DNA from: Corinectria fuckeliana
Taxonomy: Eukaryota > Ascomycota > Sordariomycetes > Hypocreales > Nectriaceae
Length of the DNA: 64,000 nucleotides
Assembly (NCBI GenBank): GCA_019137255.1
Contig: WPDH01000349.1
Span: 1 to 64,000 of the forward strand
Direction of reading: 5' to 3'
Shown piece by piece: positions 22,590 through 35,150 of this stretch. Both the position numbers and the translations under genes were made by a program. The notes below the pieces were generated by a model. That model was not told the DNA's origin. It worked only from the letters and a program-made list of their open reading frames with translations, and did no database searches. Each line of letters starts with the position of its first letter. Within the stretch, counting starts at the first letter, position 1.

Positions 22590-24423
22590 GGCGACAGCTC
22601 TTCACTCGGACCCGGGACCGGGATTTCCGGGAGAGCAGGATGGATGTGTTGGTGGCTGAATTGTCGCCGTTGAGGTGGTATTTTCGAGATTGGCAGATCA
22701 CCTCACCTGAATGTCTGACGAAGGTGGGACTCGGCGGGATATGTACAAGTCTCCAAGTGATCCGCTTTCCAGACCGGCCGGTGCAACAGTGACGTGACAG
22801 CGACTGTGACTGTGACTGTGACAGCCTGTGACAGTCTCAAGAAGGCCAAGCCGTCTTAATTCTTTATTGCGATGCAACCCCAAGAATTTCCCAGTCGCGG
22901 CGGTTGCTTATCTTATCGGGGGCCCACCAAAGCTCAACCTCAACCTCACCCCACCCACAACGCGGCTAATCACAGCCAGCGTCTGGCGTCCGTCAACTCC
23001 GTACTTACATCCATCCATTCATCCATCCATTCATCCATCCCTCGTCCCTCCGTCGCTCGACAACACCCAACACCATGGTCAAGGAAGTTTAACTCCGTAA
23101 AAATGGAAAAATATGCCCTTGTAACAAGCCGGGCTACCGGCACCACTAACTACTCAACAAATGGGCAGGCCCGGTCCTCTTCTCCGCCGCCGACCTTACT
23201 TTTCACTAAACCCCGCGGAGCGAGGTGCAGAACTCCGTCATAGTCCAATCCGGAGTCCGTCCAATTTGCCTACCTCGTGAACACGGCCTAGGCCCATCAT
23301 CGTCTCCGGGGTACAAGCTTAGCCGTGGCCGGTGGCTCCATAGATCGTAGTCACCGTCTTCGCCGTCGTCTCATCGTAATTTCCGGCTCATTCCTCAGTT
23401 CCGAAGTCGAAAATTCCTACTTAGATGGCCTACGACGTACTTCACAAGCTCGCTCCCTGCATCTTATCAACTTCTCACGTATCGCCACAACGTGGACGTA
23501 TTGCTCTTCACGGCATGCAACTTCAATCCTGACGTCAACACCGGGCCTAGCCTCCTTCGACAGTTTATCCGGCCTTGGGCTCTAGTCGCACTTGGATCTG
23601 TTATTTTCTTTCATTGTCTTATCTCATATGAAGCTGCTGTTGCATCATCCATCACTTTGGGCTTCGGCTTCGCATAGCCCTCGAAAAACATCACGACAAG
23701 ATGCATCCCTCTCTCGACCTGCCACGCCCGCCCATCCATCCATCCATCATATTAAACAAATGAAACAAACCCAAACCGCGACCCAGAACACACAGTCCGT
23801 TGCCGATCAAAAGCAATAATTCGTCAATATACCGGGGCCCACGTCTTCTCAACCATATCAACCCAGAGCCGCTAGACAGACAAAATCTAGGCTGCGTGAC
23901 TGTCGTTCTGAGCCCAGAACTCGACAAAGCAGCTTGTAGACTTGCGGAAGGGTTCCGATGCGGGCCATGAGCTCGGTTCCTGGCTAACACCCAAGTATCG
24001 AGATGCAATTTCGGCAAGCGAGTAGTCAGTCCATCATCGTCTACCGTTTATTGTATGGCATTGTTCGCGACCTTTTTGATGGAGTGAGAGCCTTCATCTT
24101 CTTGAGTCGTGATGGAGGCCGTTGGTGTTTCATCAAGTGATGTTTGTGCGCCTTGAGACCTCCATATAACGGCCCTCCGTTCGCATTCCTCGGCCCCCTC
24201 CCAAGCCCGTCTACCACCTGGTCCTCCCTTGGTTTTTCCCCCAGAACCGATCCGCATATACTGTTTCCAAACACCGGCCGTGAAAGAGTTCACAAAATAT
24301 TCTACAAGCTCACTGACATAAAAAGAAATTCTCAGCGGAGCTTCAATCATGTCGAGCCCAGGCCATGCCTTGCCGGCTGTACATCTTCAAATCTGATTTG
24401 AAAATCGGGGTAAGTCACAGAAA
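22590..24423. other. Intergenic between DUF2011-like gene and vib-1
   Basis: A 1.8 kb gap containing the presumed promoter of the DUF2011-like gene and the 3' region of vib-1. Simple repeats are present: GACTGT units at about 22802-22822 and ATCC/CATC units at about 23008-23042 and 23730-23750. Open frames are short and featureless. Confidence 0.55.
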
Positions 24424-26585
24424 TTAACTTCCACTCCAGGAGTATTGATTCATGGCATCGAAAGAGCCTCGAGGCCCTCCGCTATAGACTGAAGGTGCCT
24501 GGCTCTGGCTGGAATCAGTCTTGGCAGGCGACGTCCCAGCAGTGCTACTCTTGTATTGCTCTTGTGGAAACGGATACGGCCGTCCGTCGTTGTTGCTGGT
24601 GTAGGCAACACTCGAGCTATGCTCGCTAGCTGTCGTCCAAGTGCTGGAGGATGGATAGTAGTCTCTGGCTGGCGCCGAGGGGCCTGCAGATGATTCTTGA
24701 TTATATCCTGGTTGTGCTACGTCGCTCGGGCTGGTGTTGACGGGCGCATACGATCCGTATCGGTATTCTGGCGATGTCTCGTTTGCTATTGAACCGGAGC
24801 TGCGTACCGAAGGATGGCTGTGTCGTGGGCTCTTCGAGGGTCGGGGGTTGTCGACGTAACGAGGGATGCTCAGCGCGCTTTCGTGTCCCCCGAGCGGAGC
24901 GGAGTGGATAGGCAGTTGTGGAGGGGCAGTTGTCGAGTGCACATAAGTGTATTGCGGTCTGATCGGTGGTTGGGCTTGGTCGGTGGCTACTAGGCCAAGT
25001 TGTACTGAAGGCTCCATTGGGGTTTGAAGCGGAAGCTCTTGGGGTTCTGCGGTGAAGTTGGCGCCTCCAGAGAGTGGCAGTTTCGGAAAGGACTCTGCTC
25101 CCATGGTCGTTGCTGGGTAGCTGCCCGGGCCAGATGACGGAACCTGGGACATTGGCACTTGACTCGGAGAGCTCCAAGTCGGGTACGAGCTACCACGCGG
25201 CGGTTAGCACAGGCCCGATCTCCTTTGATTCCCAAACGGGGGAGGTTGGCTGAGTCCAGTGACCTCATCTCTACATAACCTGGGACGTCGCTGGGGGAGT
25301 GTGCGACTTACTTGGATCGAATGGAACCCAGCTGGTTTCCGGGAAGCTTGGGAGCATTGAACGTGAAGGCGGATCGCGGTAGCTGACCGTCAACGCCCCT
25401 CGCCTTCGCTTCTTGCTGTTTTGCGTTCAAAGCCCCGGCTACTACTCCCAGACCCGTCTCGACCAGAGCCTGTCCACGGGACCCAGCACTTGATCCCAGT
25501 AATGGAATCTCTTTGCGGGCCTGGAAGTTGCGAGGGCTGCGTCCTCGCACCACAATCGGAGCTGTTGTTGCTTCCGTGAGGACGACCTTGCTACCACTTG
25601 CCAAGGTCCCGACCACTTTCAAATGCAACACAAAATGTTGTTGCAGTTCCTTCCGCCGGCCGTTGTTCGCCGTGGCTCTGTGCTCCTGTCAGCGTCACTC
25701 CTCACAGAACGAACATGGGTCAACACACATTCTAAACTGCAATCGACGCCAGCCGATGGGGTACACAGCAAATTCTCCATCAGCATCGGTTCCGTCCTCC
25801 TGAAAGGGGATCAAAGGAAGTGGTGGAGGTTCTTGGTCAGGGCTCTGGTTTGTTTCCGGGGAATTTGGCGGAGGCGTCTTCCACGGGATCACAATCAGAC
25901 GGACGGGGTTGCCGTCGACAGACTCTATGGCTGAGATGGTTACTTCCATGTTGCTGACCCCAACAGTCTCCCCTGATTCGGCGATGATTGAAAGCTGCCC
26001 CCGTGGAGTGATCAGTGATCCGCTGGTCTGAAAAAGGTTCCTCCGGTAGCAAGTCAGTTCTGGTTGTCGAATGTTTCCGTCGGCTGTGCTTGTTGGCATC
26101 TCGGACAGGAAGAACATGCCGTGGAGCTGGGCTGACAATTCCAGTTGTTGGATCCGGCCTTGCTGGTCGACGATGGTGTGCTTGTCCTGAACCTTTCTGA
26201 AGGCCAGGAGCTTATGATCGTGGTTGACGCTCATCTTTGACCCATCATCACGAAGATCCTGGACAATTTCCTGGTAGGGGGGTGGCTCCGTCTCGGAGAA
26301 GGACCTCTTTAAACTAGGATAGCTGTGGTGGGAAGCGAGATCAGGATGCGTTGACCTGTCGTACGCCTCCTGATCATCTTGGGGATACCGGCTGTAGGGG
26401 TATGGCGGATGGTCCACGTCGTGGTTGCTACCAGGTCGTCCTGAGAGAGGTGTTGCTGATGGGATCGAGTCGGGAACACGACTCGACATGTGCACTGGAC
26501 CGCCATAATTCGACCACATACTCGAATGCGTCGGGTGTCCTCTCAAGTCTGCCATGGTGGCGGGATATGCTGCTATAGTCGTCAT
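24424..26585 (-). CDS. vib-1: NDT80/PhoG-family transcription factor, VIB-1/XprG type
   Basis: Three exons (25729-26585, 25312-25677, 24424-25189) join in phase to 662 residues. After a Pro/Ser/Tyr-rich N-terminus the p53-like NDT80 DNA-binding domain runs from about residue 115 to 330: KLLAFRKVQDKHTIVDQQ, ELSAQLHGMFFLSEMP, PELTCYRRNLFQTSGSL, then across intron 1 ATANNGRRKELQQHF, LHLKVVGTL and APIVVRGRSPRNFQARKEIP. The C-terminal 330 residues are disordered, rich in Ser, Pro and Tyr. In Neurospora VIB-1 and Aspergillus XprG control extracellular proteases, carbon/nitrogen-starvation responses and heterokaryon-incompatibility death. The start chosen is ATG 26585 (MTTIAAYP); a second ATG at 26555 has a better context (GCCACCATGG). 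The frame stays open upstream to 26753 without ATG. Proximity to ham-2 supports VIB-1 over the paralogue FSD-1. A 51-nt intron 1 is the least certain junction. Confidence 0.85.
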
Positions 26586-28122
26586 AGGAGCATATCTTTG
26601 CGTACTCGCCGTCGCCTTCAACCAGAGCGAGTTGCGTAGATCAAAGCCGTCGCCAACGTCGTGACCCAGAGAGCATGGGTCTTGACCCGGTGTATTGCGA
26701 GCGTGATCAAGACCTTGAGAAGCTCCCCTTAACACGAGGCGGAACGAGAGCAATCAGTTTGCAAGGAGAATGGAATATTCAGGGCACGGAGGGGGATTCA
26801 AGGTTGCAGGCGAAAGTGTACTTGTATATGGATGGATGGTTGGGTGCCCCAACGACGGCAGATGGTCATAGAGGGGAGTGTCTGATCAAATGCCCGGCAC
26901 TGTCCCCGGGGTGGGGACGCAGACGGAGACGTACTATGTAGACGGGGGGAAGTTTCGAGGTCCAGGCACAGGGACTTGGGTACGGTCTCTAGGCAAGGCC
27001 TACTACTAGCATCAACTCCGGAGTTCTCAGCACCTTACAGCACAGGAGGCAGAAGGGCCTGGCCAGGTAGGTCTGTGGGCAGGGAAACCAGTCCAGTGCA
27101 TGCAGCCGTTCTTGGAAGGAGGACGGGGATTGGGAGGGGGAGGGGCGGATCTGGGTGAATAGCAACCGTCTATGCTGGGGTGTGAGGTGGGTACCCTGCA
27201 GACATATGGGACAAGCCTGGAAACGAGGGCCTTGGAAGTCGGTGATATTCCACTTAACAAGGAGCAGAGGGTAAACGTGGACGAGGTCAGGGATGAGCAA
27301 TGTCGGGCGCCGTCTTAGGAGGTCGGCAAGTGCGTGATGGGGCTCGGACGAAGTCATGCCCCGGAGTCTCACAGTTGCAGACTCACAGAACGGCAAAGTG
27401 CCGAGTGCATGTACAGTAGTCGTTGGTAATCCGTAGGTACATGCTATGTAGTAAGTCCAGTGGAGGGTCAGTACTTCGTAGTAGCCTCGAGAAGGCTTCC
27501 CTGACACGCCCCAGTCCCTTTGCCATCCCATCCACCCCCTGTCAGCGTCTACCGAAGGGTTCGAGACCCCTGTCACTGAGGCCAGAGGCCAGCATCGAGA
27601 GCCGGGTATGTACCGTTGACAAGCCAGGACGCTGGGGATTGTAAGACGACATTCCATGTGCAGCACTGGGCCGGAGTACTGGCTACCGGGAGCCAAGCTT
27701 GTCTGGGTAGGGATGAGTTGGAGAGAGGCCGAATAGCCATGGGTCGAGTGGAGACACGGGGACCATCTCTGAGGGCCCGGAGGCCCCTCCGACCCTCCCC
27801 CCTCAAGAAAAGGCGCCCGCTAATGGCCAATCCAGACCCCTGACGGAAGACCGGGGATGCCATTTGAAAGAGAATCCTCCGACGTGTGCGAGAGCTTGCT
27901 GGCCCGCAAATTTCTAGAAGGCCGTTGGACAGAGGCACCGATGAGGAACAGCGCCAGAACCGGGGAGGCGAGAAAACAGAGAAATTATCGGTTGCAGAGA
28001 TTTGCTCGTGACAGGGGCCTGTTCAGACCGGGAGCGCGTGCTGTGTATCCTCCTGTGATCCCTGCGGGGGGGATAACGAGAGAGGTTATCTGATAGTATT
28101 CCCCATTATAGCCAGCCAGGCT

Positions 28123-28154
28123 GGGGCTGGGGCTGGGGGGGGGGGGGGAGGGGG
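28123..28154 (+). repeat. G-run cluster, potential G-quadruplex
   Basis: Four runs of at least four guanines (28123-28126, 28129-28132, a 14-G run at 28135-28148, then 28150-28154) are separated by one or two bases. The pattern meets the usual rule for a G-quadruplex on the plus strand. It lies about 1.5 kb upstream of vib-1 in the gene-free region. Confidence 0.7.
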
Positions 28155-29686
28155 CCGAAGGAGACAGGGCCTGAAGAGACAAGAGACGAGACGACTAATA
28201 GCAGGCGATCCCCTATGGCTGCCGTTCGGAGATGAAGAGTATGCGGGACGTTGCCATTCTGGCGAAAAGGAGAGAGCTTGTTAGCTTATGCTTACTCGAA
28301 GCTCCGTCGTCTGCGGCATTGACAAGTAGAAGGGATGACGGGTGAGGGCCAAGGGGTGGAGTCGGCTCGGATCCCAGAAGACCCAGAAGTCAATTGTCGT
28401 GAGCATTCCTGGCACCGAGTCATCAACCCGTGGCCGCTGCCACGGCGGCCCCATGAAGACCGTGAGCACGTCCTACGGACGGGCCATCCACGGGCTCTCC
28501 CAATCCCCATCTTCATCCGCATCCACATGCGCGTCCGCATCCATCATCCGCAACCCGTCCCCATTCCCGCGATTGGCAAGTGTCTGCGTGAAGGTGGATG
28601 GGCATTGGGGCGTTCCCCCGAATTGGAATTGGGCTCAACAGCGCCGCATGGCGAAATCAAATTGGGCTCGTTACGGCGGCCGATGCGGAGAAGTCTGAGG
28701 CGAAGTAGTGCTCCTGGGTATGGTGCAAGCGGCAAGCGGCAAACGGCGATGTCGTTGTCGTTGTCGAGGCTGTGGCTGTGGCTGAACGGGACGTCGCACC
28801 ACCATCTGGCTGCGTTTTCCAAGCTACGTTGAAGTTGGAACCAAATGGCCTTTCGCACCCAAAGAAACAAAACAAACAGCGGATCCCGATCCCCGATGGT
28901 AGGTAATAAATTTCCTTCGCGGATCCGATCAGCAAGCGTGGGTGTGTGCTAGAGAAGGCGTACATACATAGTAGGCTTTTAGGCCTTGGGTACTGCTGGA
29001 CTGCTGGAGTACTGCTGGAGTACCGCGTGCCGTAGGTGTGCCGCCGGTACATACGCACAAGGAGGGCAAGGTAGCGAGATCTTGGGGCGGACGACCGATG
29101 GCCGATGAGCTCTGTGGCGGGCGCCGAGTTGGAGATGGCTTCACGTCGCGCGTCGCATTGCTGTCTCGCCTTGTCGTTGGTTGGTTCGCGAGTGGGGTAA
29201 GATGCCAGGGCGAACCAGGGCTAAGACATAGGTGGACCCACCAATAGGTCGCAATGGGCCAAGCACAGCATGGGCAAGTATGGGCCAGCAAGGACCGGCA
29301 GGGACCACAAAGGACCGTAAGTGGTCAGAGAGAACAAGCACGCCAAGGAAAGGCAAGTGCGGACCAGGGCCAGGGAAGGAAGCATGCAAGCAGGCAAAAG
29401 CTGCCCTGGAGGAGAAGGCAAAACAGGCAGGGCACGAAGAAGCACGCAAAGGAGCACTCCACACAAAGGGGCTAAGAGCGGCCAGGGCCGTGCCCTTCCC
29501 AACGGCCGCCACAAATCCCCCTCAACGGTCAACGGCTCGGTCCCCCACAGTGTCTCGTTACAGTGCCACCAGCCCCAGCTGCACCGTATGAGCAGCAACC
29601 CACTCCCCGGTCTGCAATTGCCAGGCTGACTAGGCTCCCTCCTCCAAAGCGGGTTGGCGGGTTGGCGGGTAAGCCTCTACCCGTAA

Positions 29687-29719
29687 GGCTTGTCGACGGC
29701 TTGTCGACGGCTTGTCGAC
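29687..29719 (+). repeat. 11-bp tandem repeat, three units
   Basis: The unit GGCTTGTCGAC is repeated three times exactly and followed by a partial unit. Each copy contains the palindrome GTCGAC. It is in the gene-free region upstream of vib-1; no function is evident. Confidence 0.8.
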
Positions 29720-32700
29720 GGCTTGTTCAAGGGTGTCCACTAATATTCACTCACTGTCGACTCTCCGCCATCCCACTTTCACTTTCACGTTCTCCTTCTC
29801 CTTCTCCTTCTCCTGCTCCAGGTTTCGCATGTAAGTTAGTACCTATGCAGGCATCATGAGAAACCTAATCGCCCGCGCTGGCGCACCCGCATCGCGTGTT
29901 TTCGTCGTCGGCATACCTCTCCAGGGGTCGACTTCAAGGGCCAAGCCCCTTCCAGCCGAGTTCCCAGAAGCTATCGCCGACAACGGTTGACGGACGGCTC
30001 AACGTGGACAGGGCCAATGGCGCGAAACACCTTCGGCCCCTCGACTTCTTACAACGACTCCGTTCAACGACGCCGTCTCCTCGCGAGGCTGCCATCTCCA
30101 AGGGCGTCAAGGATCCAGGGCTCAAGGATCCGGGGCCGGCCATGCCCGTCAAAGCACAGCACGGATCCATTCCCATCCCATGGCGTTTGTCGATGTCTTC
30201 CTTGTCTGATCTGAGCACGGCACATCCACTTCCACACGCACACACGCACACACAGACGCGCCAATGCAGCACCCGCACAGCACCCGCAGATGCACACAGA
30301 CTACTATGTAGGCCTATGTACTTGCTTCATCCAGCACGCCCTCTCGCCGCAACTCATCACGTTCACGCAGCTCATCACTCTCACATGCCGTTCTTCCAGC
30401 CACGGAGATGGTTGGACGTCTCTGCTTCTCATTCGTCGCCCAAACCACATCCCCAACTAAACCCGCATCATTTGCCCGCCCCCCCATGTTCCTCAAAGGA
30501 GACTCTCGCATCGTCGGCGACTATGGCTTGACCAGACCCTTGAAGCAGCGGGAGGCCCTGGCAAGGCCGACTCCCACCGGTCCGTCCTGATACACCTGCC
30601 CAGACGCCACCCCGACGGTAGTTCCTCTCGACCTCGTCCCTACGAAGCCCTGGCGCACCCCTCGATGTAACCATCCCAGGCGTCTACGGCGATTTGTTTT
30701 GGAGATCTAACAGTCCAGCGCGTCTGCTTTTATCGTAGCGAAGCAACCTTAGAGTGGGTGCAGATGGCTTGCTTGCCAACTGTTTCCGCTTGTCCTCCTC
30801 CGTGAGTCGCCTCCCAGGATGGCCCCTCGGGAAGAACTAGGGTGCGCCACCACGGGCTAGTTTAGCAATCTCCATGCTGAGCAGCTTTGGGCATCTTCTA
30901 GGACAAGGCCTCGTCGCCACGATTGATTGTGCCTCCAGTGTGGACGAACTACTGTGTACATTACAGCTCCATGCTGCATCCGCTCTGCCGGGCACGGAGT
31001 CCGTCAATCCGTGCCTTGTTCAGTCGCCCAGGAACAAACTCCTGAGCAACCAAGGGAAGTCGAGCGGATCCGCGACAATTGCGCCGAATTGGCGCGGACA
31101 ACGTTGTTTGCGCCCTCCGGCCGAGATTATGTTTCGCACATCCATGATCTTAGGACGCCAGACTAAGATATATCAGCAGTCTGTTATAGCCTCCAGTATT
31201 AAGGAGCCGTCTTCCTGATTGGCTATGGACCATGTCGCTAAACGGTGCTGCAGGTGCATATGCGTAGAAGGGGCGAGTTTACTCGCATCCATGTCTACAC
31301 ACCGAAAACCTGCGTGAGACCGTCCACATCCTAAGCGGCAGGCACACGCCAAAGGTCAAGAGCCGCACTACATAGTACTTACTTGTCGACTTGGGCCGTG
31401 CTAATATTCAAAACTCACGTCATTATCGTACCGTTGTGGCTTTTGGCCACGGGCTTAGTCCACCGGGCTTGTTCCGAGGGTGAGCACGAAGCCAAGATGG
31501 GAGTTAGTTGCGTAAACTACACACGAGCCAAGAAGCAAAGACCAAAGTTATCACGGCAGATACGGCCGACTCCATCCAAGACATCACTGACGGTTCAGTG
31601 TGACAAACTACGGCTGCCGACGAGTCCCGCCCCCTGCTCAAGTGTCCACTCCTCTCCGGGGTTCGGGGCGAGTAACCTTTCAAAAGCCTGGACCCAGGCC
31701 CGCCTAGGCCCGCTCCTCCGGCCGGTAGACCCTTTTCGGACGACGATCTCCGTGTAGCTGGACAAGACTTGACTCGGTTGGGGTAATGACTTATTGCCCT
31801 TTCACTTTGGTTCCTGGATGATGCGCGGCGGCCGAAGGGCTTAAGGCCGGCTCTTTAGCAAGCATTCTCAGATTCGAAGCCAGATGCATCTGGCGGGTCC
31901 CGTTTCCGTATCGAGTCGCCAATCGCCGCAAATTACCCTACCACCGCAGTGATGCTGTGGTGTGATGCAAACGCCTACGCAGCATCGGTTTAGCCCGCGA
32001 GATCAGCACATTGCCCGTTAGTCTTTCCGTCGCTTTATGGCGTATAACGGGGTTGTGAGACATTGGTTGTCGAATCCCCGGCTATTCTCTCGACTTCAAC
32101 CGCCGGCAGTCTCAGGTGCGGCATCGAACCCCTAAGTCTACTTTACCGCGTTTGGATGAGCAATGGGACGACTTTTCTCCTCTTACGTTTCGGATTAGCC
32201 GAGGAGAAAGCAGCTTCAACAACGACTCGGCCTTCGCTCTCTAGCAGGCCTAAGAGTTTAGCCAGGACAGACAAAGAAACAAAGAAACAGCAAACGAAAC
32301 GTTGCTTTCCCTCCCTGCCCTGATCGGACTCCTTATTAGGCTAGGTCGGTGCGGGACGCCTTTTGGTATAGGTATAATCTTGGCAGGGGTTTTGGAAACA
32401 GCATTTCGCTCGAGCCGCAAGATCCCCAAGCATTATTACGCCGCTCATCATATAGGTCTACGACTCACAGTGTTGGTCCGAATCTCTCTGTCTGTCAGGC
32501 CATTCAAGTCGATAGTCAAAGATCGAAATATCGCTTGCGTCGTTGACGAACCAGGCATCATTTCCCTACTGTCTGCGGCCTCAAGGAGGAGGGATGGTCC
32601 TTGTTTCTCACGCCCGGTCCACCATAAGCAAATGGAAATGTCGCGCACTGGCAACCCCTACCATGCGTGCGTGCCTCTCTACTGCGCTGCAGCTCGAAAT

Positions 32701-35040
32701 TAATTGCTAAAGCCCAAAATAGCTTCGGCCACATGGCTCGATTACACGGCCGTCTTGATCGGCACTGTTGCTGAGTCGTGTCTTTGCTACTAAACTCTCT
32801 AGGGCTCAGACGGCGCCGGCTCTTAGATGTCTTGTGGAGCTCTCAATGCCGGGCTCTCGTAACCAGCTAGTGAGCGTCATCGCCGATGTCCTAGCTCTCC
32901 GGATCATGGAAACAAACCCATTCCGTGTCTCTTGTTGCATAAACATCCACATCGATCAAGAGCTTCAAGACGGGTCCAAACAGAACGCCCACACAACCCG
33001 CAGAGCCCGACCGTTTATGTATGCATACTTCGTACACTCACCCTTGCCGACAGGTTCACCCAGACTTTCAATACTGCACTTGCAAGGGTGGTCGATGTCA
33101 TGCAATCCGGACTAATCTCTCTGTACGCGTTGATTCATTATTCCAGCATGTTATCACCGGCTGCATCTCCTCATTCGAAATTGACCATTTCCCAGTCCTG
33201 GAAGCTTTGGAGTTTGTGTTCTTATTAGCGGGGGGCGAGCGGGCGACCATGCTTTCCCGCAGTAACACTTCAACTCGCACCGTTATCATAACTACCAGGT
33301 TATGTATCCCACAGCCACACCTTCGGCCGCCTACCTAGCCTGGAAGGCCCGAATTGAGGACCTCCGGGCTCGCTTCCGACCAATCCACGAGTCTCTCAGC
33401 ACAACAAAGTGCAGCTGCACCAATGGCACTCGCCATCTGCAACCGTCAGCCCAGACCGGCGGCCAGTGCCGTTGACAAACGTCGCCGGGCAGTGTCGTCA
33501 GATATCAATCAGATGCGGGGCCGAGTTAGCTGCCCCATTGCACATTGCACTGGGGATAAACCGTTTGCGGGCTTTAGAAAGGCATCCCTCTTGCGTGGAA
33601 AGCGCATTTGATGCGGGATGATGATGCTGTCGCCCCCTCCCCCCTTCCACATTTCCGAAGCGTTGAGAATCTCTTGTGATACATGTGGCGCCGTGATGGC
33701 CTGAGAAGATACGAGTCACCTGCGTCCTGTCACATTTACCGTGCCTTCACAGGGATAGCGGGCGAATTTTCGCTCGAATTGCTGCACAAACTCGTGCAAA
33801 CAGTTTACAGAGTCGGAAACGAAGTATGCCTGTCAGGGATTCGCACATTTCTTGCCTTGGACCCTTGGCATTGGCCTTTATGCCACTCGTGGCATCTCCG
33901 ATCTCCGGCATTGGTGGCCTGGACTCTTCTGTATGTAAGTAAGTCTTATTCTGTCTTTCCGCAGGCAAACAATGCACTGTGGCGAAAAGCTAGCAACCGA
34001 AAGGTTAACAATATCGTCATTTTGTGCTTCGATATTCGCCACAGGCCACTCGAGAGTGAAGGGAGTGCTCACACCTTGCCACTCTTCTCTGCAAGCTAGC
34101 TCGTGTTCTTCGATGTCTTCCGACCCGAATCCGTTCGACTTTCATCGGGCTTAGCCATGCGGGAATTGGCATTTGTTGGCATCTGATCAACCCAACGGAT
34201 GCCGACTCTGCCCATTGGAATGTGCGTCACATGCTGGTTCAGCAACAGCACAGCACTCGCCAGCCTCCTGTTGTCGTGGACGGCTACCAGACCGATGAGT
34301 CGGCCGGGTGAGCATATCACATCAAGGGCAGCCTGGGAATTGCACACACCCAGCAGCACCTTGGATGCTTCCTGGGACGGAAGTGGCAGAACGAGGTGGA
34401 GAAGCCCGCCCACTACCCGGATCTTTTGTGCTCGGGAGTTGACAGGACCCTGCGCGCTCCCCCTCCCTCAAGATGCACAAAGGTAGGTTCAGACCAAGTA
34501 GCGCGAAGAAGGCCTCGGAGACAGGACAAACAGGTGGGTAGTAGCCGTGGTCGCCCGCACTGGAGTGTCAGCTCCCAGCTCAGATGGACGGAACGCATCC
34601 TCCTCCTCACAGCGGGGAACATCTCACTCGCTGAAGGTGCTGCGTCTAGCCAACGACGGGGGAGGACAGTGATGGTGATTGGGGGCAGCGCCGCAGCGGA
34701 CGTCACCCACCACCGGCCACAGCCAGAATAGCAGTGCCATCCCCGTCGGAGTGGCCGCCAGACGCCGGCGAGAGACGCGGGTTGGAGCCTGTAGACAGGC
34801 TGTGTAACCACACGGGATGCATCTCGACGCTCTGGGTTCGTTCACGTGGCGCCGCCGCCGCAGCACGCAAGTTTCGTTGCTGCTGTCGGCTAATCAATTA
34901 GCTAAGAAGCAAAGGGTTCTCCAATGTCATGGTATGCTACCCGGCCGTTGTTATGCCTGCTGCTGTGTTGCCCCGCAAGCAGCACGCGGTCAGAGCAGGA
35001 GGATGAGGCCGCGGGGGATGAAGGTGCGGGGGAGTACGAA

Positions 35041-35070
35041 GGTGGTGGTGGTGGTGGTGGTGGTGGTGGT
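35041..35070 (+). repeat. GGT microsatellite, ten units
   Basis: Ten consecutive GGT triplets lie in non-coding sequence about 380 bp beyond the 3' end of the RBR ligase gene. Confidence 0.85.
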
Positions 35071-35122
35071 CTGAGGTGAAGCTACAAAGAGGTTGCTGAC
35101 TGGATGCTGAATGTCGGATGCT

Positions 35123-35150
35123 GGATGTTGGATGTTGGATGTTGGATGTT
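35123..35150 (+). repeat. 7-bp tandem repeat, four perfect units
   Basis: GGATGTT is repeated four times, flanked on both sides by imperfect units (GGATGCT and related) from about 35102 to 35165. It lies in the 3' flank of the RBR ligase gene. Confidence 0.8.

Noticed and set aside
23000..23050. CATC/ATCC repeats considered as a CRISPR-like array
   Set aside because: The units are 4-8 bp simple repeats without spacers, and the genome is eukaryotic.
27545..27575. T-arm-like sequence GGGTTCGAGACCCC suggesting a tRNA
   Set aside because: No matching D-arm, anticodon stem or acceptor pairing is found at the right distance on either side.
29896..30531. 211-codon open frame on the plus strand
   Set aside because: Composition is His/Pro/Ser-rich from CA repeats, no family motif is seen, and other frames are equally open; treated as chance.
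32060..32085. TTGTCGAATCCCC, similar to a tRNA T-arm
   Set aside because: The stem does not pair and no cloverleaf can be drawn around it.
31200..34100. Possible transposon remnant in the desert
   Set aside because: I could not find transposase or reverse-transcriptase motifs, terminal repeats or a clear RIP composition, so I do not annotate one.
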